Assembly (NCBI GenBank): GCA_008501765.1
Contig: QQUE01000007.1
Span: 124,001-188,000, forward strand
DNA from: Calditrichota bacterium
GTDB lineage: Bacteria; Zhuqueibacterota; Zhuqueibacteria; Zhuqueibacterales; Geothermadaptataceae
Direction of reading: 5' to 3'
Length of the DNA stretch: 64,000 nucleotides
This document shows, one piece after another, positions 1-9,381 of this stretch. Below the pieces are notes generated by a model, which had not been told where the DNA came from, searched no databases, and saw only the letters and a list, made by a program, of their open reading frames with translations. The number at the start of each line of letters is the position of its first letter. Position 1 is the stretch's first letter. The position numbers and the translations under genes were made by a program.

Positions 1-1
1 T

Positions 2-637
2 GCTGAGAAATCAGAATTGAAAATTCCGCTCATTTTCGCGGGCATGGCTGTCTACCTTTGCAGTAATCCAGATGATTTTCGACCCAATTGTGATAAACTT
101 TCCGGTGATATCGATTATGTAATTTCAAAAAAGGATATTCCTGTGTGGCAGGAAATTTTGCAAATAGAGTTTTCCCACGAACAAAATGTAAACTTTAACG
201 GACTGGTGGCAAAAACGAGAATAAACGGAATAGAGATGGATTTCCTGGCAGATGCGGTTATTAAAAAAGTTGTGAATGATGGCGGCCTGAGTTGCCGATT
301 TTTTTACGATGAATTGCAGCCATTTACCTCGCCGTGGCAGGCGTCATCATTTTATCACATCGATCCGGCCATTTTGCTTTATTTTAAATTGCTTCTCGGC
401 CGCGGGCGTGATGAAGGAAAATTTGATTTTGAAGATGCTGCGGCACTCATTTTGGGAGCGGAAATCGATGCGCAACACTTCTTTAAGGTAATTTTTGAGA
501 AGAACAAATTCTCCGTTCGCAAAGCGGAAATTATTGCAAGCCGCTTGCAGCGATGCGTTGAAATCAATAAAAAAACGAGTGGTTTTAGAAAGAGATATTT
601 GCGGATTGCTGATGAGTCAGATAAATGCAAGCAATGA
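2..637 (+). CDS. Nucleotidyltransferase-like protein (5' end outside window)
   Basis: The frame is open from base 2 (A-E-K-S-E before the first TTG at 17), so the true start probably lies upstream and this is a C-terminal portion of about 210 residues. Near its start, FAGMAVYL followed about 20 residues later by SGDIDYVI matches the GG-A / DID metal-binding pattern of small nucleotidyltransferases, and MDFLAD further on fits the third acidic residue. The later segment LLYFKLLLGRGRDEGK with FDFEDAAAL resembles the substrate-domain helix of AbiEii/MNT-like proteins. It may act as a toxin-type or antibiotic-type nucleotidyltransferase; no partner antitoxin is visible. It converges on the DUF262 protein on the other strand. 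The family call is by motif only. Confidence 0.6.
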   Translation, partial: AEKSELKIPLIFAGMAVYLCSNPDDFRPNCDKLSGDIDYVISKKDIPVWQEILQIEFSHEQNVNFNGLVAKTRINGIEMDFLADAVIKKVVNDGGLSCRFFYDELQPFTSPWQASSFYHIDPAILLYFKLLLGRGRDEGKFDFEDAAALILGAEIDAQHFFKVIFEKNKFSVRKAEIIASRLQRCVEINKKTSGFRKRYLRIADESDKCKQ

Positions 638-740
638 TGAAAATAACGACCAGCACCAGTGGCGCCAATGAGTCCGCCGCTACATCGCGGCCGCGATTCT
701 CGCCATCAGGTGAAGGCAATTGATATTTATATATCTCATC

Positions 741-2861
741 TTAGCCCCAATGCTCTTTTGCATAAGCACTTTGTTCTTCACGGCTTAATGGCTGGGAAGA
801 GCAACCAGAACGGACAAAGAAATCTTCCTTACCTTCAAAGCTGACAAAAACAGGCCTACTACTTTGGGATATTGATATGCGACAAATATTTTTTTTGTCG
901 TATTCTGGGAAGGTGATTTTTATATGGGAACTGAATTCTTTACCAATATACTTCTTGATAACTTCTATCAGTTGCAGTTCAAAGCCATCGATGTCTTGCT
1001 TTTTTAGAGTCCTTATATCATCGCTAAGTCCCAAAGCATTTTGATTGTCATCAACACCAAGAAAAAGATTACCGCCGTTACTATTCAAAAAGGCTGAAAT
1101 GGTCTTTGCAACCACATACTCCAATGTTTTATTTACTAGTTTCTGGCGCAGGTCATAACGGAGAGTTGATTTGAATTCAACCAATTCACCTTCCCCGCCA
1201 AGTATCAATTCCTCAATTTCCTCATTTGCCGGTTCTGTGTGGGTAAGATCAATGCGTGATTTCAGGTGAGTGAAAATCTTTTCCGCTCTTGAAGTTAAAA
1301 ATTGTTGATAATCGTCAGACTCAATACCGTGGCCTTTAATATCAATAAAATGAGAATTGAGAGCTGTATTGATTTCGCTATTTTGGTCTGCGAAATCTCT
1401 GATATATACAGAAGGAGCCTTAGCACCGATTTTTCGCTTGTTTAGATGGTCACTCACCAGAGTAATGTTCATCAGGCTGTTGCTGTCCAGAACAGTTTTT
1501 CCTTTGAGATATGCTTTTGGGAAAAAGTGGTGATAATTTTTACTGTTCGCTACCTTTAACCAAGAGTTGTCTAAAATAACTTTGCCGTTGTCCCGGAAAT
1601 CTTTCGGCTCCTGATAAGCCAATAAACATAAAACGGCCTTACAATAACTATTACCTGCACTGAAATTCGTGTCGATAAGCGCTTGCGGCGAGTCAAGGTA
1701 AACTTTGATGTCGTTGTATTCTGGGCGTTCGCCCGCAAGTATTTTGTCGATACGCTTTATATCCTGAGCCAATCGGGATTCAGCAGAACTTGAATAGCGA
1801 AACGAAAGGGACATGCGCCAAAAGAATTCCTCCAGATATTTGCGCTGATCTGCTTCTGGTCTATCTTGTTTGTGAAAAAAGAAGTAGGCAAGGGGAACCA
1901 GTAATGAGTCATAGGGCAGCAGATGAGATACTGGGATACGGTATGTGGTCCGGAAGTAATCGATACTGTCTTTCAAGGCAGAGACCACTTTGTCCCACGT
2001 ATCAATAATATCCTGTTTATCAAGGGCGATGATTGTTTTGCGCTTACACTCTCTGGTACGGCTTAAAACAAGGGACAATAGACTGAGAACAACGGTGCTG
2101 GAAATGCTTTCGTATTTAATTTCTTTGAGTTCTTTGATAAAATCCGCCCACTTTGTCTGCATATCAAAATGCTGTTTTTCGTCATAGGTTTTTGCCGATA
2201 TGATCTCAAACAAGGTCAAAGTCTGGCCACCCGTATTAATGCGGGTAAACACCTCTATGGCGGAATCAATATCCTCTTTGCGAAGAACTACCGTTGAGAA
2301 CTCATAGGTTTTAAAAGCCGTTGAGTAGCTATCAATTCTTTCAAGTTCCTCCTCGCTAAATTTATCTGACAGCGCTTTTGCTTTTCCAAAGGAAAAGTTG
2401 AGCACAGTATTCAGGGAAACATATTTCTCTCCGGTGGGTTCAGCGCTTATAGCCTGATCACCATTTTCGTTAATATCTGTATCGAGGTTCACCACAATAT
2501 CGCTGTAATTAGTGATCTTTTTTTCGCCTACTTTCTGAATATTTGCACCCAGGTAAGCAGCATAGAGTGAGGTGATGCGCTGTTGACCATCAAGCACATA
2601 TTGCACCTTGGTGCCATCCGGCGTGTGTGGAATTTCAAGATTGCCAACATTTTTAATGTCGTTAATGCGCTCATCGGTCTGCCATAAGATAAAGGTACCG
2701 ATAGGATAGCCTTTTAGAATACTGTCGAGTAGCTTGGCGGTTCTGTCGATGCTCCAAACAAAGTCTCGCTGAAACTTGGGGATTTTAATAATGCCTTTTT
2801 GGATTTCAGAAATGAGGTCAGAATATTTTTTTGAGTCTGGTTTTGGTTGCTCAAAGTTCAT
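741..2861 (-). CDS. DUF262 / HNH (DUF1524-like) / AlbA_2 fusion protein, probable antiphage factor
   Basis: A 706-residue protein with three recognisable parts. Residues 1-230 are a DUF262 (ParB/GmrS-like NTPase) domain: QRDFVW at 31-36, DGQQR at 91-95 and FTRINTGGQTL at 205-215. Residues about 440-490 carry an HNH-nuclease-like motif, HHFFPK at 444-449 followed by NITLVSDHLNKR, as in DUF1524/GmrD. Residues about 555-700 are an AlbA_2 (Schlafen-type) domain: EFKSTLR at 562-568, NGGNLFLGV at 595-603 and FFVRSG at 681-686. DUF262-DUF1524 proteins (GmrSD, BrxU, SspE) act in restriction of foreign DNA; the AlbA_2 addition is less usual. An AAGGGA Shine-Dalgarno precedes the ATG. It stands alone, with no methyltransferase nearby. 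The defence role is inferred. Confidence 0.85.
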   Translation of the reverse strand: MNFEQPKPDSKKYSDLISEIQKGIIKIPKFQRDFVWSIDRTAKLLDSILKGYPIGTFILWQTDERINDIKNVGNLEIPHTPDGTKVQYVLDGQQRITSLYAAYLGANIQKVGEKKITNYSDIVVNLDTDINENGDQAISAEPTGEKYVSLNTVLNFSFGKAKALSDKFSEEELERIDSYSTAFKTYEFSTVVLRKEDIDSAIEVFTRINTGGQTLTLFEIISAKTYDEKQHFDMQTKWADFIKELKEIKYESISSTVVLSLLSLVLSRTRECKRKTIIALDKQDIIDTWDKVVSALKDSIDYFRTTYRIPVSHLLPYDSLLVPLAYFFFHKQDRPEADQRKYLEEFFWRMSLSFRYSSSAESRLAQDIKRIDKILAGERPEYNDIKVYLDSPQALIDTNFSAGNSYCKAVLCLLAYQEPKDFRDNGKVILDNSWLKVANSKNYHHFFPKAYLKGKTVLDSNSLMNITLVSDHLNKRKIGAKAPSVYIRDFADQNSEINTALNSHFIDIKGHGIESDDYQQFLTSRAEKIFTHLKSRIDLTHTEPANEEIEELILGGEGELVEFKSTLRYDLRQKLVNKTLEYVVAKTISAFLNSNGGNLFLGVDDNQNALGLSDDIRTLKKQDIDGFELQLIEVIKKYIGKEFSSHIKITFPEYDKKNICRISISQSSRPVFVSFEGKEDFFVRSGCSSQPLSREEQSAYAKEHWG

Positions 2862-3156
2862 CGATTATTTCCCTTAGTTCCTTTCATACATATCTTATTC
2901 ATCTATGACTCATTCCTGAAAATTAAAGCTGATATAAATGCATTGTAACGGAGGATTTTATGATTATTGTCTTAAAAATAATGCTTTAAAGCAAGAAAAA
3001 TGTGAACAAGATTATGGTTCAGTTGCGATTCAAATATCATAACTTCCTTGCGGCTTAACATTTGTACTTCGGCTTTCACTTTTAAATTTTCTCTTTACCA
3101 TACAAGATATATTTATTGTGAAAAACTATTTCTCGAAAAAGGATCCTGCAAAAAGC

Positions 3157-4338
3157 TTATCTACCAAACTCCACATCCAACCAAATCAATCTGTGATCAG
3201 AAGCCTGCATAGCACGTTGGTGTAAAACAGGATTTTTCTGCGCATCCGGCCAGAAAACACCACCCTTTATAATTGCCACATTTTTTGAGGGCAGAATATA
3301 ATCTATTCGTCTTTTCATGCCTTTTCTAAACTCGGTGGTTGCTTGTTCGAAAAAATCCGGCGGTCCGGCGCTTATGCCTTTTCGAGCTCCACCCGAGGTC
3401 ATCGCAGGGCCCGAATCCTGAATACGGGGATGTTTGAGTAATTGCTCGATTGCTTTTTGCTGATCATATCTCGAGTCGGATTGAATCGAAGCATTTAAAT
3501 CCCCGATAATTGCAAATGCATCCTCGTTGGCATACCCACCGTTGTGCCCGGAATCATCATAAATTGCTGCAGAATTATTCAAATAGAGCTTCCAGAATTT
3601 GATTTCATCAAAATTGCGGCGGCCATTGCGGTCTTCCGGTCCATCAAAAACCGGGGGAGTCGGGTGGGAGACAAGCAAGTGAAAGGTGCTGCCGTCGATA
3701 CGAACAGGCACATCCCAGTGGGACTTGCTGGATAATCGCAAAATGGCGCGTTCTTCATTTGAATAAAAATCTTCCGGCATGTGGTGTCCGGGTAAATTGT
3801 GCCATAAAAATTTTTGAAATGTGCGCACCTCCTTGGTACTTATCGGATATTTCGACAAAACAGCCATGGAATATTGGCCGGGATATGTGCCCCAGCCATA
3901 GCAGTCATCGCCGTGTTCACGGCTGCCGATATCTGTTGTGCCCGCCGTGAGACCGTCATTGTTGAGATCAAAACCTGTTAAATGACCGGTGTTGCACGGA
4001 GCGGCAAATATATATTTATAATGAATATTTTTCAGATACGCCGATTCAAATCTGTTTATATTGACCAGATAAATATTCTCATTTTTTGACACCGAATAAT
4101 CATGGTCAATTTCGTTTAGCACAAGAATGTCGGCATTTATTACTTCGATAATGGCAGCAGCTGCTCGTAACTGTTCATTTTGACCAATTCCGTTTTTATC
4201 GATGTCTGATAGTTTTTCAGTAGACATTTCTTTGATGTTGAATAATGCCAGCCGAATATTTTGCGCATTTATTGAATTCAATAAAGAACAAATCGATAAT
4301 AAAATCAAAATAAGGGCTTTAATTATACTTTTTGTCAT
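3157..4338 (-). CDS. Secreted endonuclease/exonuclease/phosphatase family protein
   Basis: A 393-residue protein with a signal peptide (MTKSIIKALILILLSICSLL, cleavage likely near NAQ). Catalytic landmarks of the EEP superfamily are visible: N34 in ALFNIKE, E76 in LNEID, a GDLNAS motif, and the terminal S-D-H-R at 380-383. The fold uses Mg2+ to cleave phosphodiester or phosphomonoester bonds; extracytoplasmic members are often nucleases. The frame is open back to 4395, but that would overlap the helicase and place 19 residues before the signal peptide, so the ATG at 4338 is preferred. It lies 34 bases after the helicase gene and is probably co-transcribed. Substrate unknown. Confidence 0.85.
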   Translation of the reverse strand: MTKSIIKALILILLSICSLLNSINAQNIRLALFNIKEMSTEKLSDIDKNGIGQNEQLRAAAAIIEVINADILVLNEIDHDYSVSKNENIYLVNINRFESAYLKNIHYKYIFAAPCNTGHLTGFDLNNDGLTAGTTDIGSREHGDDCYGWGTYPGQYSMAVLSKYPISTKEVRTFQKFLWHNLPGHHMPEDFYSNEERAILRLSSKSHWDVPVRIDGSTFHLLVSHPTPPVFDGPEDRNGRRNFDEIKFWKLYLNNSAAIYDDSGHNGGYANEDAFAIIGDLNASIQSDSRYDQQKAIEQLLKHPRIQDSGPAMTSGGARKGISAGPPDFFEQATTEFRKGMKRRIDYILPSKNVAIIKGGVFWPDAQKNPVLHQRAMQASDHRLIWLDVEFGR

Positions 4339-4372
4339 TGTTTTCTTTGCCTTTTTATTAAGGAGCTGAAGG

Positions 4373-6661
4373 TTAAGAGCTTGTATTGCGTGCAAGTTCC
4401 AATAGCCTCAGCGCCGTCTTTTTCCCTTTCTCGCCAATTTCCAACATGGGGCCAACACAGCCGGGGCAACCGGCTTCGCAACCGCATTTTTGCAGCAGGA
4501 TTCGTGCAGTTTCCAGTAGTTGATCCAGCGAGTTAAACAGCTTTTGTGACAAGCCTACACCACCGGGGTAGCGTTCATAAATGTAAATGGTTGGTAGCTC
4601 AGTAAATGGACTGCGCACTTTCGGCAATGCGACAACATCTTTTGGATCAGCCATTACAAAGACCGGCGCGACATGACTCAGGATATTCGCCAAACCTTTC
4701 AACCCATCGCCCAGCTCTTCCTGTGAAACATCCAGTTTTTCGTTGGTCCCCGGCTCAAATTCCAGCCAAAATGCCGCTGTTTGCAATTCGATTTCCGGCA
4801 CATGAATTGGCCCAAATCCTACATTTTCATGGGTGCGAAAACGTATTTTTTTATACATCGTCGGTACGCTGGTCACCGCCACTTCACCATAAGCTTTACC
4901 GCCGAAAGGCATTTCAAATTTTTCAATTATATCCAACACTTTGAGATCGGATTTGACTTGTGCGTCGGTATAATAATCCGATTCAACGGCATGCACATAC
5001 GCTTTTTTTCGATCCCAATCGAGCCGGTCGACGTGATAGGTTTCTGTTCCGTGCATGTAAATTGCATCCTGATGCACATAAAGCGGGGCGGTAACAAAGT
5101 CAATTTCGCCGAGTACCCGCTCCTCTGCGGTACGATCGATAATAACCACATTTTCGTTTTCAGCACTGCGCAGGGAAACGGCTTCAGCAGGGTAGGTTTC
5201 CGCCATCCAATGCCATTTTTCTTCGGAATGGTGCAGCACCCCGTTTTCTTCCAGAAATTCCAGCATGTCCTGCGTGGCGTCGACTGCAAATTCACCATGC
5301 CCAAATTTTTCACTATCGTTAAAAGGAAGCTCAAAAGCAGCACATTTGAGATGGCTGATCATAATAAGCAAATTATTGGAATCGATAATGGCTTCCTCGA
5401 CTGCACGGCCAAAGAAAAAGTCCGGATTTGAAATAATATATTGATCCAGAGGTGCGCTTGAAGCGACAAGCACTGCTACGGAGGTCTCTTTTTTTCGTCC
5501 GGCGCGCCCGGCTTGTTGCCATGTACTGGCAATTCCACCCGGATAACCGCTCATAATGCAGGCATGCAGTTCTCCAATGTCGATTCCTAATTCGAGGGCA
5601 TTCGTGCTGACAACGCCGAGGATTTCTCCGGAGCGCAAACCTTTTTCAATGGCGCGCCGTTCCAAGGGCAGGTAGCCACCGCGGTATCCTTTTATCCGGC
5701 CTTTGAGTTTGCTGAATTTTCGCATGGCTTCTTGCAAATATTTTGTCAGGATTTCCACTCTGATGCGCGACCGTGCAAAAATGATGGTTTGCACATTGGA
5801 AGTGAGAAAATGGCGCGCTATTTTCTGGCTTTCTTTAACGGAACTTGCCCGAATTCCGAGTTCGGCATTGACGATAGGGGGATTGTAAAGTATAAAATGT
5901 TTTTCACCTCGCGGCGCGCCATTATCGTCGATTAGTGTAACGGGTGCCTCAATTATTTTTTGGGCGTGTTCGCGTGGATTCGCGATAGTGGCACTACTAC
6001 AAATAAACTGGGGGTTGCTGCCATAAAATGCACAAATTCGACGCAGCCGGCGAATGACATTGGCGAGATGGCTGCCAAAAACACCGCGATAATGATGAAT
6101 TTCGTCAAGAACAATGTATTGCAAATTTTCGAACAATTTAATCCACAACGTGTGGTGTGGCAGGATGCCCTGATGCAGCATATCGGGATTGCTGACGACG
6201 ATGTGACCCGCTGAACGAATTGCCTTGCGGGCTGATTGCGGCGTATCGCCATCGAAAGTGTAGACTTTGAGATCAACTTGCATATGCGTCACCAAATCAT
6301 GGATTTCATGCATTTGATCCTGTGATAATGCTTTCGTCGGAAAAAGATACAAAGCCCTGGCCTCAGGATTATGTAGAAGTGTGTTAATCACTGGAATATT
6401 GTAACACATTGTTTTTCCAGAGGCCGTTGGGGTCACGACAACCACATTTTCCCCGGCGAGAACTCTTTCGACAGCCTGCGCCTGGTGTGTGTATAATTTC
6501 TTTATACTATTTTCTTGCAATGCTCGCACAAGTCGCTTGTCGATAGATTGTGGAAATTCTTCGAATCGCGCTTCACAGGCGTGCTGCCGCTTCCACGCAG
6601 TGACATTACGCATAAATTTTTGGTCTTGTTTGAGGCGATCAAGCGTTTGAGGGAGATTCAT
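4373..6661 (-). CDS. mrfA: DEAD/DEAH-box helicase of the MrfA/YprA (Hrq1-like) family
   Basis: A 762-residue superfamily 2 helicase. Motif I TPTASGKT is at 77-84, motif II DEIH at 186-189, motif III SAT at 223-225, and motif VI QQAGRAGR follows in the second RecA lobe. The C-terminal DUF1998-type region carries the Cys cluster C726-x-C728-x3-C732-x2-C735 typical of MrfA, where it probably binds a metal. Bacillus MrfA is a 3'-5' helicase that helps excise mitomycin-type DNA adducts with the exonuclease MrfB. No MrfB homologue is present; a secreted EEP protein follows instead. An AGGATCTT Shine-Dalgarno precedes the ATG. The family is secure, the repair role is by homology. Confidence 0.9.
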   Translation of the reverse strand: MNLPQTLDRLKQDQKFMRNVTAWKRQHACEARFEEFPQSIDKRLVRALQENSIKKLYTHQAQAVERVLAGENVVVVTPTASGKTMCYNIPVINTLLHNPEARALYLFPTKALSQDQMHEIHDLVTHMQVDLKVYTFDGDTPQSARKAIRSAGHIVVSNPDMLHQGILPHHTLWIKLFENLQYIVLDEIHHYRGVFGSHLANVIRRLRRICAFYGSNPQFICSSATIANPREHAQKIIEAPVTLIDDNGAPRGEKHFILYNPPIVNAELGIRASSVKESQKIARHFLTSNVQTIIFARSRIRVEILTKYLQEAMRKFSKLKGRIKGYRGGYLPLERRAIEKGLRSGEILGVVSTNALELGIDIGELHACIMSGYPGGIASTWQQAGRAGRKKETSVAVLVASSAPLDQYIISNPDFFFGRAVEEAIIDSNNLLIMISHLKCAAFELPFNDSEKFGHGEFAVDATQDMLEFLEENGVLHHSEEKWHWMAETYPAEAVSLRSAENENVVIIDRTAEERVLGEIDFVTAPLYVHQDAIYMHGTETYHVDRLDWDRKKAYVHAVESDYYTDAQVKSDLKVLDIIEKFEMPFGGKAYGEVAVTSVPTMYKKIRFRTHENVGFGPIHVPEIELQTAAFWLEFEPGTNEKLDVSQEELGDGLKGLANILSHVAPVFVMADPKDVVALPKVRSPFTELPTIYIYERYPGGVGLSQKLFNSLDQLLETARILLQKCGCEAGCPGCVGPMLEIGEKGKKTALRLLELARNTSS

Positions 6662-6771
6662 AAGATCCTGAGCTGGTTAGTTCGGCAAAATATGTGGATG
6701 CATATTCACCTAAATTAATCAAGTTTGCTCTTAAAGTCAACACCGTGAAAATCTGTATCATCATCTGAAAA

Positions 6772-8010
6772 TTAAACCCGGACACCCCGTTTCCAAACTT
6801 TTTCAGGTTTTAATTTTCCCTGGTTGTAGAGTATTTCGCGGAAATCATCGCACGGGTAAGCCTGGAAATCTGCGAGTTTATTGGGAGCTAATGAGCCACG
6901 GTCCGGCAACTCCAACGCAGCGGCAGCACGTGTCGTTATTCCGGTGAAAATTTCAGCAGCAGAAAGCTTTTCGGCGGCGCCCAATATGGCTGCTTGCACC
7001 AACAAATCTCCCATGGGCGCTGAGCCTGGGTTCCAATCCGTCGAGACGACAACCGATGCACCGAAATCCAACAGTTTTCTCGCAGGCGCAAAATTCAACC
7101 CAAGGCCAAGCGAACATCCGGGCAGAACCACCGCAATCGTATTTGATTTTGCCAATGCAGTCATTTCACGTTCTGTACTGGCTTCGAGGTGATCGGCGCT
7201 AATTGCACCAAGTTCGCAGGCTAATAAACTGGAACCCGGTGTAAATTGATCAACATGAATTGCCAGAGAAAATCCCATATTCTGCGCAGATTGGAGAAAA
7301 GGCTGTGCTTCTTCCCGTGTAAAAGCACTTTCTTCGATAAATATATCAACCCGGTTGGCAAGTTTTTCCTTTTTAATTTGTGGCAGAAGTTCGTCCAGAA
7401 TCAGCTGTAAATATTCAGAAGATTTGTTGGTAAATTCAGGTGGAGGCATGTGGGCAGCGAGGCATGTGGGCACGAGATCGATGGCGTGCGATGAGTTTAC
7501 CTGGTTGATCACTCGCAGCATTTTTAGCTCAGATTCTACCGTCAGACCGTAACCACTTTTTACTTCGCAGGTTGTAATTCCTTCGCGAAGTTGTCGTGTG
7601 CAGCGTTGTGCCAATGTTTCAGTGAGGGTGTCGAATGAGGCTGCGCGTGTTTTACGCATTGTGTCGAGAATGCCTCCGCCAGCTTTGGCAATTTCGAGGT
7701 AAGACATCCCGCCAGTTCGCAGGGAATAATCACGTGCCCTGGTGCCTGCCCAACACATATGCGTATGCACATCTATAAAACCAGGCAGGCAAACAAACGG
7801 ATCTTCGAGTTTTTCGACTTCGGCGTTCGGATATTGTTTTAACAGTTTTTCAAAATCTGCCAGTGTGATAATTTTCTCATTTTCAATGAGTAGCGCACTG
7901 TCTTTCTTGATCTCAAGATCATCATCGCTCAATGGTCCTTTCATGGGATTTTGGCTGAGTGGCACTATTTCCTTAAAAGGCCCTATGAGTTTTACATGTT
8001 TTAATGGCAT
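6772..8010 (-). CDS. hutI: Imidazolonepropionase
   Basis: A 412-residue amidohydrolase close to the usual HutI length. It hydrolyses 4-imidazolone-5-propionate to N-formimino-L-glutamate, the third step of histidine degradation. The metal-binding HTH pair is H82/H84 in DVHTHMCWAGTRARDY, and the HutI signatures EVKSGYGL, HVDQF and STDWNPGSAP are all present. No hutH, hutU or formiminoglutamate hydrolase gene is in the window, so the pathway must be completed elsewhere. It is transcribed divergently from the gene at 8197. The ATG at 8010 fits the family N-terminus. Confidence 0.93.
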   Translation of the reverse strand: MPLKHVKLIGPFKEIVPLSQNPMKGPLSDDDLEIKKDSALLIENEKIITLADFEKLLKQYPNAEVEKLEDPFVCLPGFIDVHTHMCWAGTRARDYSLRTGGMSYLEIAKAGGGILDTMRKTRAASFDTLTETLAQRCTRQLREGITTCEVKSGYGLTVESELKMLRVINQVNSSHAIDLVPTCLAAHMPPPEFTNKSSEYLQLILDELLPQIKKEKLANRVDIFIEESAFTREEAQPFLQSAQNMGFSLAIHVDQFTPGSSLLACELGAISADHLEASTEREMTALAKSNTIAVVLPGCSLGLGLNFAPARKLLDFGASVVVSTDWNPGSAPMGDLLVQAAILGAAEKLSAAEIFTGITTRAAAALELPDRGSLAPNKLADFQAYPCDDFREILYNQGKLKPEKVWKRGVRV

Positions 8011-8196
8011 TTATTTCTCGAATGAGCAGTAAAATATATTGAGTGATAGTAGAATATGGTAACTTGACCCGACTTGATAATTTTTCCTGTGTGTTTTCAA
8101 GCGTAACATTATTTTAAATTAAATTCAACTTGATTTTAATAGGCCAGCCAATTAATTAGGACGATAGAAATATGAATTAAATAAAAGGAGTTGCTG

Positions 8197-9309
8197 GTGC
8201 CATATCCCCAATTTGATAGAAAAAAAATACGTGTAAAAACGTTATCAATGCGAGAAAACAAGGTCAATATAGAAAAAGATTATGTACGATTGAATCAAAA
8301 ATCTGAGAATTATAGCGAACTTTTTAATATTCGAGTAAACGAAGTCATTGCGCGGATTCAAAATGCGCGAAATAAAAATGCTCCGGTTATGTTGACTTTT
8401 GGAGCGCATTCGATAAAAAATGGTTTAGGACCCGTTATAATCAAATTGATGGAGCAGGGATGGCTCACCCATCTCGCAACAAATGGAGCGGGAATCATCC
8501 ATGATTGGGAGTTCGCTTTTCTGGGGGAGAGCAGCGAAGATGTTCGTGGAAATGTGGAACGAGGCGAATTTGGCATATGGCAGGAAACCGGGTATTTTAT
8601 TAATCTGGCTATTATTGTCGGAGCTTTTGAAGGAAAAGGCTATGGCGAGTCGGTCGGCAGCATGGTTGAAAAGGAAGGCGTTGAAATTCCATCGGAGAAA
8701 AAATTGCGCCAAATTGCTGAAAATTCAGATAAAAACATGCTGGATCAGGCTTCCGCCGCGCTCGATTTGTTAAACACGATGAAGCAGTTTGAAATTGAGC
8801 CCGGTTGGTTGAAAATACCATTTCCGATGAAAAAATATTGTGTTCAAGCTGCGGCCTTCAAACTTGGGATTCCGTTTACCGGACACCCAATGATCGGACA
8901 TGATATTATTTATACACATCCGCTTAATTCATGCAGTGCAATTGGCAGGACGGCACAACGCGATTTTTTAACTTTTGCCCATTCTGTGAACCGCCTGGAA
9001 AATGGTGTATATATGTCGGTCGGCTCAGCAGTGATGTCGCCAATGATTTTTGAAAAATCACTATCCATGGCGCAGAATTTACATATCCAACATGGAAAAC
9101 ACATTGATAATCATTATATGCTGATCGTTGATTTGGCAAAAAGTGAATGGGATTGGCAAAAAAATGGCGAGCCACCACCAAGTGATCCCGGATATTATTT
9201 ACGCTATTTAAAAACATTCAGTAGAATGGGCGGAACGATGAATTATTTATCCGCTGATAATAGAGATTTTCTTTTAGCGATTTACCATGGATTGAATGAT
9301 TTATCGTAG
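8197..9309 (+). CDS. Conserved protein with deoxyhypusine-synthase-like pattern
   Basis: A 370-residue cytoplasmic protein. I chose the GTG at 8197, six bases after AAAAGGAG; a TTG at 8191 lies against the Shine-Dalgarno. The segment reading GAHSIKNGLGP, then LMEQGWLTHLATNGAG and HDWEFAFLG, recalls the NAD-binding core of deoxyhypusine-synthase-like proteins (a loop after a strand, then THLATNGAG with an acidic residue downstream). The C-terminal half has GHPMIGHDI, SVGSAVMSPMIFEKSL and DPGYYLRYLKTF. Bacteria generally lack eIF5A, so a true deoxyhypusine synthase role is unlikely; a Rossmann-type enzyme acting on another substrate is more plausible. I do not recognise a specific function. Genes on both sides give no clear pathway. 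Confidence 0.6.
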   Translation: MPYPQFDRKKIRVKTLSMRENKVNIEKDYVRLNQKSENYSELFNIRVNEVIARIQNARNKNAPVMLTFGAHSIKNGLGPVIIKLMEQGWLTHLATNGAGIIHDWEFAFLGESSEDVRGNVERGEFGIWQETGYFINLAIIVGAFEGKGYGESVGSMVEKEGVEIPSEKKLRQIAENSDKNMLDQASAALDLLNTMKQFEIEPGWLKIPFPMKKYCVQAAAFKLGIPFTGHPMIGHDIIYTHPLNSCSAIGRTAQRDFLTFAHSVNRLENGVYMSVGSAVMSPMIFEKSLSMAQNLHIQHGKHIDNHYMLIVDLAKSEWDWQKNGEPPPSDPGYYLRYLKTFSRMGGTMNYLSADNRDFLLAIYHGLNDLS

Positions 9310-9381
9310 CCAGAAAAATGGCGGTTTGATTATCGATATGAAGGCTAACAAAATTAAACATTAAAGACTTGAGATCACATT

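Noticed and set aside
659-844. Plus-strand ORF of 61 codons at the end of the DUF262 gene
   Set aside because: It overlaps the C-terminus of the DUF262 protein on the other strand, has no Shine-Dalgarno and no recognisable protein features.
4927-5431. Antisense and shifted-frame ORFs inside the helicase (and similar ones inside dnaE, infB and the DUF4175 gene)
   Set aside because: They are shadows of strongly conserved coding sequence and show no domain, signal or ribosome site.
6689-6706. Short palindrome AATATG...CATATT upstream of the helicase
   Set aside because: Six-base arms in AT-rich sequence with no T-tract and no repeated copy; not distinguishable from chance.
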